A DNA stretch of 20,747 bases, from NCBI GenBank assembly GCA_016707685.1, contig JADJHE010000043.1, positions 1 to 20,747 of the forward strand, written 5' to 3'. Below the pieces are notes generated by a model, which made no database searches, was not told the DNA's origin, and was given only the letters and a program-made list of their open reading frames with translations. This document shows, piece by piece, positions 14,149 to 20,747 of this stretch. Both the position numbers and the translations under genes were made by a program. The DNA is from Bacteroidota bacterium (GTDB lineage Bacteria; Bacteroidota; Bacteroidia; 2-12-FULL-35-15). Each line of letters begins with the position of its first letter. Position 1 is the stretch's first letter.

Positions 14149-16530
14149 TTAAAATTCAATTATAATTCCTAAAGTCTGCAAAGAAACAGTAGAATAATTT
14201 TCTACAAATTTTGTTTTATAAGCGGCAGGGTTTGAAGGATCTGTTTGTGCATTTCCATTCGCATCTCTATCCAACAATAACAATGGCGATTGTTCCGATT
14301 TTGAACGGTAAACATTCTGAATATCCAAATACACATTCAACGACCATTTTTTAAAGAAAAACTTTTTATCAACGCGAACATCCAGTTGGTGATAGGATTT
14401 TAATCGTTGCGTGTTTAATTGATTATAGTCTGGCAACCCTCGTCCGTTAATATCCCAAACCGTTTTAATAGATGATGCCTGTGCATCCACTGGGGTGTAT
14501 GGACTACCACCTAAATAACGCCACTTCGCTCCTACTTCCCAATTACGTTTGAACTTTTTACCAAATGTTAAGGATACAATGTTTCCATTATCCCACGAAG
14601 ATGCAATGTAATTACTATTCTTATCCTGAAACTGACTAGTAACCATAGTGTAGGCAATAATTCCGTAAAAGCCCTTAAATAGCTTTTGTTGAATCATAAA
14701 TTCCAATCCATAAGCTTTCCCTTTTGTAATGGATGTAACAGGCTCGTTACCAATTACTCCAAAATCACCTCCTAGATTAGCAAGTGAAATAGAATCGCGC
14801 AAAGCAAAAGGATAATTTGAATATACTTTGTAAAATCCTTCCACTGTAAATTTGGTATTGATTTTTGTATTGTATTCAAACCCGGCAACAATGTGATCAT
14901 TTGTAATATAGGTAACCTTGTTTTGTTTATTTACAAGTGCATTTGTGGAAGCGCGATAGCCTAACACAGTATAAGCAGGCAATTGGTAATATCGCCCAAC
15001 ATTAAAATTAAAACTAAGTGCATCAGTAATGTTTACTGCCATCGAAAAACGAGGCGAAAACTGATTCAATGGATTCATCATATCAGTTGAGTAGTCAGAA
15101 AAATCGGTACGAGCACCGAGTGATAAAATTACACGCTCCTTAAAAATCCCTTTACTTACTTGTCCGAAAACAGAAAACTTGTTGAATGTTAATTTCGAAT
15201 CAAAATCAATCGTAGCAACACCTGCTGGTGTTGTAATTTTGTTGAAAGTAGAATTCGTATAGGTTACATTTTCATAACCTGCACCAAAATTCACTTTAAA
15301 TCCTTTGTTACGATAGGTATTTTCGACTCTTAGTTTATTTTCAATTTCCTGTGAGGTATAATCCAAAATTTTATTGTTTGGATCCGATTCGTCATTGTCT
15401 TTGTACTTATAAGAACGATTATTCAAATGATTACGACTTACAACCACTGTCATATAGCTTTTTTCAAAAAAATGCTTGTAGTTAGCACCAACGGTATAAT
15501 TCCATTGGGTGTTAACAGGCAAATAACCAAGAATGTATTTTTGTTCTTCCGTTTTATTTGCATCTAAATTCAGTTTAAAATCATCAACAGCACCTAATCC
15601 AATAAAGGAGATTTCGTTCTTATCATTGAAACGGATTTTGGTTTTGAATTGAGCATCATTATAGATAGGAAGAAACGGTAATTCCAATAATTTAAACAAC
15701 CAACCTAAATAGGATCTACGAGCAGAAGCAATGAAGGTTGTTTTTTTACCAATTGGACCATCCAATGTTATCCCTAAATCAGATGAACCTAAAGTAGCAG
15801 TAGTTACTAATTTTTCGGAGTTCCCATCTTTTTGTTTAAAATCGAAGACAGAACTCAATGTATTTCCTCTGTTGGCAGGAAAAGCCCCTGAATAAAAATC
15901 TACTTCACGAATAAAATTGACATTGATCATTCCTACTGGTCCGCCCGAAGCCCCTTGCGTAGCAAAGTGATTAATATTTGGAACTTCAATTCCATCTAAG
16001 TAAAAACGATTTTCATTGGGAGCACCACCACGAATGATGATATCGTTTCGGAAAGAGGCCGTTGAAGAAACACCAGGTAATGACTGAATTACCTTTGATA
16101 TATCACGATTACCACCTGGGTTACGATCAATTTCAGAAGAACCAATGGTACGCATGGATACAGGACTTTCTTCGGTTTTGTTGAATGGAGAAGCTGTAAC
16201 TTCAATTTCTTGTAGGCTGTCGATTTGTTCGTCTAAGGGAATATTTAAAACGGTTGGGGTGTAATTGTTCACCTGAATTTCAAAAATTGTTTTTTTACGA
16301 AAACCAACATACGAAACAGCAATGTTATACAAACCAGGATTAAGGTTTTTTAGCTCATAATTTCCATCCAAGTCGGTTGTTGCGGCAATGGAAAGCGAAG
16401 TTATACCAACTGATGCAAACGGTATTGGGTCGTTGTTAATGGAATTAAAGACTTTCCCTTTAATGCTGCCAGATTGAGCAAAGGAGAAGGCTTGAATTAG
16501 AATAAAGGATAAGAAAACAATTTTTTTCAT
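14149..16530 (-). CDS. TonB-dependent receptor with carboxypeptidase-regulatory N-terminal domain
   Basis: Outer-membrane beta-barrel importer of 793 residues, energised through TonB. Order: signal peptide MKKIVFLSFILIQAFSFAQ (1-19); CarboxypepD_reg-like domain about 21-105 (GSIKGKVFNSINNDPIPFAS; TTDLDGNYELKNL; YVGFRKK); linker VTASPFN; plug about 125-235 with VIQSLPGVSS, NDIIIRGGAPNENRFYLDGI and GMINVNFIREVDFYSGAFPA. The 22-strand barrel runs to the C-terminus and ends LGIIIEF with the terminal Phe needed for BAM-dependent insertion. There is no SusD-like gene beside it, so it is unlikely to be a SusC of a polysaccharide-use locus; the substrate (siderophore, vitamin or peptide) is unknown. 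A promoter and a palindrome lie upstream. The frame is intact. Confidence 0.93.
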   Translation of the reverse strand: MKKIVFLSFILIQAFSFAQSGSIKGKVFNSINNDPIPFASVGITSLSIAATTDLDGNYELKNLNPGLYNIAVSYVGFRKKTIFEIQVNNYTPTVLNIPLDEQIDSLQEIEVTASPFNKTEESPVSMRTIGSSEIDRNPGGNRDISKVIQSLPGVSSTASFRNDIIIRGGAPNENRFYLDGIEVPNINHFATQGASGGPVGMINVNFIREVDFYSGAFPANRGNTLSSVFDFKQKDGNSEKLVTTATLGSSDLGITLDGPIGKKTTFIASARRSYLGWLFKLLELPFLPIYNDAQFKTKIRFNDKNEISFIGLGAVDDFKLNLDANKTEEQKYILGYLPVNTQWNYTVGANYKHFFEKSYMTVVVSRNHLNNRSYKYKDNDESDPNNKILDYTSQEIENKLRVENTYRNKGFKVNFGAGYENVTYTNSTFNKITTPAGVATIDFDSKLTFNKFSVFGQVSKGIFKERVILSLGARTDFSDYSTDMMNPLNQFSPRFSMAVNITDALSFNFNVGRYYQLPAYTVLGYRASTNALVNKQNKVTYITNDHIVAGFEYNTKINTKFTVEGFYKVYSNYPFALRDSISLANLGGDFGVIGNEPVTSITKGKAYGLEFMIQQKLFKGFYGIIAYTMVTSQFQDKNSNYIASSWDNGNIVSLTFGKKFKRNWEVGAKWRYLGGSPYTPVDAQASSIKTVWDINGRGLPDYNQLNTQRLKSYHQLDVRVDKKFFFKKWSLNVYLDIQNVYRSKSEQSPLLLLDRDANGNAQTDPSNPAAYKTKFVENYSTVSLQTLGIIIEF

Positions 16531-16584
16531 ACATGTAAAACAACTATTTTTTTGAATTGTTTATTTTTTTAGTTTAAAACTTAG

Positions 16585-16592
16585 CAAAGTTA
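16585..16592 (-). promoter_or_regulatory. -7 element of the TonB-dependent receptor gene
   Basis: The minus strand reads TAACTTTG, fitting TAnnTTTG, 55 bases upstream of the ATG at 16530. The predicted leader is about 48 bases. No -33 TTTG is present at correct spacing, which may mean an activator is needed. Confidence 0.5.
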
Positions 16593-16628
16593 TAGAGAAT
16601 ACGAATGCTCTCGATTACATAATTATGC

Positions 16629-16640
16629 TGCAAATTTGCA
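16629..16640. promoter_or_regulatory. Perfect 12-base palindrome TGCAAATTTGCA, possible operator
   Basis: A perfect palindrome lies between the phosphohexomutase terminator and the receptor promoter, about 40 bases upstream of the -7 element. Such a position suits a regulator-binding site, but no named motif is recognised and AT-rich palindromes arise by chance. Confidence 0.25.
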
Positions 16641-16641
16641 T

Positions 16642-16670
16642 AAAAAAAACGCTTTATTTCTAAAGCGTTT
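16642..16670 (-). terminator. Rho-independent terminator of the phosphohexomutase gene
   Basis: On the minus strand AAACGCTTTA-GAAA-TAAAGCGTTT is followed by a run of eight T. It lies 23 bases beyond the repaired stop codon at 16693, which supports that stop as the true gene end. Confidence 0.85.
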
Positions 16671-16692
16671 CCCATTAAATATTAGATACTAA

Positions 16693-18099
16693 TTAACCTA
16701 AAAGCGTTTTTTCTGCAGCTTTTAAAATCGCAAATGCTTTTCGGTTGTAGACGACTCTGCATAATTGCGCAATACAGGCTCTGTTCCCGAAGCACGAATC
16801 ATTAACCATTCATCGTTATCAAAGAAATATTTCCAACCATCGATGGTCTCTAAACGAGTTACTTTGTATGGTCCGAATGAATCGTAAACATTGTTTTTAC
16901 AATTTTCAACGATTTTGTTTTTTACCTCTTCTTTTAAATGTAAATCGCTACGTTCGAATTTAAATTCTCCCACAATTTTATAAACTTCTTCTATCAACTG
17001 ATCCAATGTTTTGCCCGATTTAACCATGTATTCCCAAATGGTTAAGCCCATCCAGATACCATCACGCTCAGGAATATGACCTTTAATTGCGATTCCACCG
17101 CTCTCTTCACCACCAAGTAACACATCTTCCGAAATCATAATACCAGCAATGTGTTTAAATCCAATTTGAACAACTTGGTATTCTAAACCATAATACTCAC
17201 ACATTTTTTTAACACGTGGTGTTACCGAAAACGCATTAACAACTTTACCCGTGAATTTTTTTTGTGTAAATAAATAATTGATTAACAACAAAATAATATG
17301 GTGTGAATCAACGAAATTCCCTTTGCTATCATACAACCCAATTCTATCGGCATCACCATCGGTAGCTAATCCACAGTCGATATCACCACTTTCTTTAATT
17401 AAATTAGAAAACGGCATTAGGTTTTTATGAATAGGTTCCGGTGCTTGTCCTTCAAAACCTGGATTGTAATCGCAATGCATGAAAGTGATATCTGGCAATA
17501 ATCTGCGCATAACGTTTTGTCCAGCACCATACATTGCATCGTAAGCAAAATTCATTTTTGTATTACGAATGGCATTCATGTCGAAATTTTTCTCCACATG
17601 ATCCACATACATTGTTTCCAAATCAATATATTCTACTAATCCAGCTTTTTGAAAATCAGAGATTGATAACTTTTCTAAATCGATGTTGTTTTTTTCAGGG
17701 ATAATATCTTCTACTTCTTGAATGTGTTCTGGAAGTAATGGACCACCGAAATGACCTTTTAATTTATATCCGTTGTATGAAGGTGGATTATGAGAAGCAG
17801 TAATAATAATACCCAAAGAAGCTCCTTTATTTTTAGTTCCCAATGAAACCATTGGTGTAGAAACAAAGTCTTTTGCCTAAAAACACTTTAATACCAGCAT
17901 TTGCTAATACTTTAGTAACTGTTTCTGCAAATAATTCACCTGCAAAACGACAATCGTGTCCAACAACAACACTCGGTTTATCGAAGTTCTTTTTTAACCA
18001 TTCTGCAGTTGCAATCGTAACACGAGCAACATTATCAACAGTAAAATCTTTCGCAATAATTGCTCTCCAACCGTCAGTTCCAAATTTTATCTTAGTCAT
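16693..18099 (-). CDS. Phosphoglucomutase/phosphomannomutase family protein; one extra and one missing base
   Basis: Cytosolic alpha-D-phosphohexomutase interconverting sugar 1- and 6-phosphates, feeding nucleotide-sugar synthesis. The start at 18099 gives MTKIKFGTDGWRAIIAKDFT. The first frame fails after NAGIKVFLGK, and the protein resumes as DFVSTPMVSLGTKNKGASLG: one base too many at 17871-17877. Next come the catalytic serine loop ITASHNPPSYNGYKLK, metal-binding DGDADRIG, sugar-binding GGEESGG and phosphate-binding RASGTEPVLRNYAES. The second frame stops at 16722, but restoring one A in the AAAAG run at 16738-16741 gives EKAFAILKAAEKTLLG and a stop at 16693-16695. Net length is 468 residues, normal for the family. 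Glucose, mannose or glucosamine specificity cannot be assigned by eye. Confidence 0.88.
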
Positions 18100-18117
18100 A
18101 TCTTAAAAATTAGACTG

Positions 18118-18125
18118 CAAATATA
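18118..18125 (-). promoter_or_regulatory. -7 element of the phosphohexomutase gene
   Basis: The minus strand reads TATATTTG, 18 bases before the ATG at 18099. The implied leader is about 12 bases. A small 5-bp hairpin at 18151-18165 lies upstream but has no T-run and is not a terminator. Confidence 0.55.
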
Positions 18126-18174
18126 AGGAATTTAGTTATTCGGAGGAGTTACAGCAAATAGCTGTATTTGACTA

Positions 18175-19392
18175 CTAATCAGGCTGTTTGAAAAAACGAT
18201 TATAAACCAAAACAATCCAAAAACTGAACGAAACATAAATAACAGGCATGAAACCGAGATAATGACGAAATGCAGCCCAGTGCACTTTGGGAACATATTT
18301 ATTAAGTATGAATGTAATTAAAAACAATCCAACAAACATAAAAGCAAAATAAAACACCCATTTAAATTTATTAATAATAGATCGAATGAAAACAATAGAT
18401 AAAAATAAATTAAAAAATACGAAGCCAATTATAATCCATTTAATATTAAAATTATCATTTACAATGGGTAACTGAAATAAATTATCTAACCAAAATGTCA
18501 AAAATGTTGGATAATCGACCAAGCCTGCAGGAATAAAGGCTGCTAAAATATTTTGAAAGTGATAATCAAATAAAGGCACTGGTAAAGTTGTCATTTTCCA
18601 ATATACAAAAAGAGCAATACCAGCAGCAAAAATTAAAAGTGAATACAAGAAAGTACGAATTGAAAAATTTGAATAGAATTTATAGAAAAGTGGAATGTAT
18701 AAAAATGGAAGCAAAAACAAATTACTAATAGCAACATATACTGAAAAACAACTGAATAAGTTGAACACCAAAAAATTGCGCCTAATTGGATGCCTCAAAT
18801 ACTTGAATAAAAATAGTGCAGTCAAATTAATAACTAATGGGGAAAGCATATTATTACTTAATCCATATCGCTGATTAGGAATAATCAACAATCCAAATAA
18901 AATACACCCATAAGCATAAAACGGAGGAATAGGATACTTAAAAGCTATCACTTTAAATAGAGGAATACATAAAAACATTCCAACAACGAAGAATAAATAT
19001 GAAAAAATTCTTAAAACTTGTAATCTTCCAAAAACAGGAATATCTAATTCTTTCAATAAAATATTAGGCAAAGCCAGTAAGCAGTAATACAAAGGAGGAT
19101 GTATTCCTTCGTAAGAATAATTTGCAATTCCTAGTTGATCTCTGCTAACAACTTTTCCATTTGCACTTCTGGAACTATCGGCTACAATTGAATAAAAAAG
19201 TTCGTCTGATATTGGATCTGATATGGCAGGAAGATCACCATCTATAACTTTTTCTATATAGTCAAAATGAGCGTATTCATCAATGGGACTCCATCTATCC
19301 TGCTTTATAATATAATCAATAGACACACCAATTACTAGAGCACATAGCAAGAGCAAAAACTTGCTTAAAAGATCTTTTGGAAATAGTATCAT
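18175..19392 (-). CDS. Multi-spanning membrane protein, GT-C/DUF2142-like
   Basis: A 405-residue protein dominated by about ten hydrophobic segments. After a first helix (about 9-26) the periplasmic loop reads WSPIDEYAHFDYIEKVIDGD. The D-E-x-x-H-F-x-Y-I pattern is the hallmark loop of DUF2142 and related GT-C proteins, where the acidic pair is the presumed active site. GIHPPLYYCLLALPN (about 95-109) is the companion HPP-Y element. Short charged C-terminus, KQPD. It is likely a lipid-linked sugar transferase or polysaccharide-assembly protein at the periplasmic face; substrate unknown. Its ATG overlaps the stop of the AlgX-like gene as ATGA (19389-19392), so the two are translationally coupled. 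Confidence 0.75.
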   Translation of the reverse strand: MILFPKDLLSKFLLLLCALVIGVSIDYIIKQDRWSPIDEYAHFDYIEKVIDGDLPAISDPISDELFYSIVADSSRSANGKVVSRDQLGIANYSYEGIHPPLYYCLLALPNILLKELDIPVFGRLQVLRIFSYLFFVVGMFLCIPLFKVIAFKYPIPPFYAYGCILFGLLIIPNQRYGLSNNMLSPLVINLTALFLFKYLRHPIRRNFLVFNLFSCFSVYVAISNLFLLPFLYIPLFYKFYSNFSIRTFLYSLLIFAAGIALFVYWKMTTLPVPLFDYHFQNILAAFIPAGLVDYPTFLTFWLDNLFQLPIVNDNFNIKWIIIGFVFFNLFLSIVFIRSIINKFKWVFYFAFMFVGLFLITFILNKYVPKVHWAAFRHYLGFMPVIYVSFSFWIVLVYNRFFKQPD

Positions 19393-20574
19393 TTGGCTTT
19401 TCGTATTCCAGTTGGATTATCCTCTAACAATTTATTCATCTTTGCTTCTAGAATTTCATATACTACAAAATCAGGTTTTTCCTCTTCAACTACTTCTACA
19501 GACATATCCTAGTCCACAAATAAATACAATCACTTACATTTTCCGAAAAATAGGGCATCATTAAATTAAAAAATGAATCACGATAAACTACTCCTTTAGG
19601 AAGGGTGCTATTTTTAATCTGCGTTCTTATTGTAGGTTCAACTAGTGATAGTGATTCAAAAGTTGGGGCATCCACAATTGTAAAATCAAAATCACTCTTT
19701 TTCTGCACATGCCATTCATCATTCAACAATATGTTTTCGAGTGATAATAATCTACTCAAATCGGCATTATGTAAATGTTTTAATTCTTTTTTATAATTTT
19801 TATCAGGAACAAGTGCTAAAGCAGGTATTTTTTTTTGCATTTCTAAGATTAATTTTTTGTAAGCAATGAATCCACCTTGAAAATTCATGTGTACATCGTG
19901 TTGGTAATACACTTCCGCATTTGATTTATTTGCAATTAACTCTTCTGAAACGTCTATTATTTTCACAAAACTATTTTTATCTAAATACCTTCTCAATTGT
20001 TCTAATTTTGTAATTGAGCTTTTCCTTTGAATAATCTCTGGCAAATATTCAGGGTAAATATTTGATTTAATAGGCATGATCATTATAAAAAATGGAATTC
20101 CTTTATTTTCATAATACTGATAAACTTCTTCTAAATTATATTTTATCGTATTTAGTTCTGAACTGGAAAATAAATTCAAGTTTTGATAATCTCAACTATC
20201 TTATAATCAGTAGAAAACAACCAACTATTTTTACCAACTGCAACTAATTCTGGCTTTGAAGAAGCATTAAATAGCTTCAATTTATAGTAGCTATTTAAAG
20301 TAGATAACTCTTTTCGAAAGCCGAAATTATCTTCAAAATAAGCATTGTACTGATTAGGATAATCTGTCAATACAGAAAAATCAAAGGACGGTTTTTGCTT
20401 TAGCTTGCGATTTTCACCCGTATTAGAATCTGACGGGAAAAAAATCATCTTTATTCCCGGTAAAATCAATACAGCTAAAAAACATAAAACAAGCAAATGA
20501 TTAGAGCTAAATTGAATATTGCTTATAGTGAGCTGCCTCTTAAAAGAAAATAAAAAACAAAAAAACCAACGCAT
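19389..20574 (-). CDS. AlgX/DHHW-type (SGNH-like) O-acetyltransferase-related protein; two missing bases
   Basis: Membrane-anchored periplasmic protein, probably acetylating or otherwise decorating a polysaccharide. One membrane helix (about 26-46) precedes the family opening ENRKLKQKPSFDFSVL and YFEDNFGFRKEL, then VAVGKNSWLF. One missing A at about 20191 separates this from YQNLNLFSSSELNTIKYNLE in the next frame. The catalytic-like motif is YYQHDVHMNFQGGF, where relatives usually have D-x-H-W, and RDSFFNLMMPYF replaces the usual G-D-S-F. A second missing base near 19507-19510 hides the tail MSVEVVEEEKPDFVVYEILE, ending at 19389. Repaired length is about 395. The ATG at 20574 overlaps the preceding gene by 52 bases, and a TTG at 20494-20496 is a possible alternative start. 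Confidence 0.72.
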
Positions 20575-20747
20575 ACACTAAAGCATAATGGTAAAAAATA
20601 AAACAATGGCTTATCGTCCAATGCATTACTGTATTTTGTTAAGGAAAACAAACTTGTAAAATTTGAATCTGGTCCATTAGAAATTACTCGTAGTCCATCT
20701 CCTTCAATTTTAAATAATTTAATATCATTCGTTGCTTCAAAGTTTTT
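20523..20747 (-). CDS. C-terminal part of a membrane protein, unknown function (cut by window edge)
   Basis: From the right edge the minus strand is open for 74 codons to a TAA at 20523-20525. The first part reads EATNDIKLFKIEGDGLRVIS and looks like periplasmic beta strands. The end, PLFYFLPLCFSVCVGFFVFY, is a clear membrane helix followed by a short basic cytoplasmic tail (LLRGSSL). Such a layout suits the C-terminus of a GT-C or other polysaccharide membrane protein, but no family can be named from this fragment. The AlgX-like gene starts inside its 3' end, indicating an operon. Confidence 0.65.
   Translation of the reverse strand, partial: KNFEATNDIKLFKIEGDGLRVISNGPDSNFTSLFSLTKYSNALDDKPLFYFLPLCFSVCVGFFVFYFLLRGSSL

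Noticed and set aside
17833..18099. An independent 88-residue protein before the phosphohexomutase.
   Set aside because: It is the N-terminal domain of the mutase (FGTDGWRAII), separated by a single extra base.
18151..18165. Hairpin ACAGC-AAATA-GCTGT as a terminator between the mutase and the GT-C gene.
   Set aside because: The stem has only five pairs and no T-run on either strand.
1..20747. CRISPR arrays, tRNA or rRNA genes, insertion sequences, phage or defence genes.
   Set aside because: No regularly spaced repeats, cloverleaf-type RNA, transposase/integrase motifs or inverted terminal repeats were seen; nearly all sequence is accounted for by envelope and housekeeping genes.

Overview
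The window looks like ordinary chromosome of an AT-rich member of the Bacteroidota (Flavobacteriales or relatives; I cannot be more precise). Three things point there. The gene block bamD, rpoZ (long Bacteroidota-type omega), coaBC, DUF4835/PorD and recN is typical of the phylum. Nine sites match the Bacteroidota -7 promoter element TAnnTTTG, most lying 5-50 nt upstream of start codons that have no Shine-Dalgarno sequence. There is also a TonB-dependent receptor with a carboxypeptidase-regulatory N-terminal domain and a short protein of the 'PCHENW...MTPNEKG' cysteine family, both characteristic of these bacteria.

Layout. 1-1437 (-): two GT4-type glycosyltransferases, the first cut by the window edge, joined by an ATGA overlap. 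1508-2917 (-): an LptF/LptG-family lipopolysaccharide-export permease. 2986-5237 (+): a GT39/ArnT-like membrane glycosyltransferase and a GT2 transferase, closed by a strong terminator. 5314-5880 (+): the cysteine-domain membrane protein, convergent with a minus-strand operon (7807 to 5916) of an alpha-oxoamine synthase-type PLP enzyme, a 42-residue lipoprotein and a small exported protein. 7953-13162 (+): BamD, omega, CoaBC, DUF4835, RecN. 13185-14078 (+): a 24-codon leader ORF and the enoyl-ACP reductase FabI. 14149-16530 (-): TonB-dependent receptor. 16693-18099 (-): phosphohexomutase. 18175-20747 (-): a second surface-polysaccharide segment with a multi-spanning GT-C/DUF2142-like protein, an AlgX/DHHW-type acetyltransferase-like protein and the C-terminus of another membrane protein. 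No stretch longer than 300 bases lacks a gene.

The common theme is the cell envelope: lipid synthesis (FabI, perhaps the PLP enzyme), LPS export, outer-membrane protein assembly (BamD), type IX secretion (DUF4835), sugar-phosphate supply (phosphohexomutase) and polysaccharide assembly and decoration.

The most striking property is technical. Six genes (GT4, coaBC, DUF4835, fabI, phosphohexomutase, AlgX-like) are each broken by one or two single-base indels, eight in all, and in every case the family sequence resumes at once in the neighbouring frame. Four of the six losses sit at an A-run followed by G, one more is an A lost from an AAG, and several affected genes should be essential. I read these as consensus sequencing errors, and give reconstructed gene limits rather than the interrupted frames. 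I did not find a convincing new defence, mobile or biosynthetic system. The best leads are small: a leader ORF before fabI, heptanucleotide tandem repeats in three intergenic gaps, a long hairpin after rpoZ, and the PLP enzyme/micro-lipoprotein operon.
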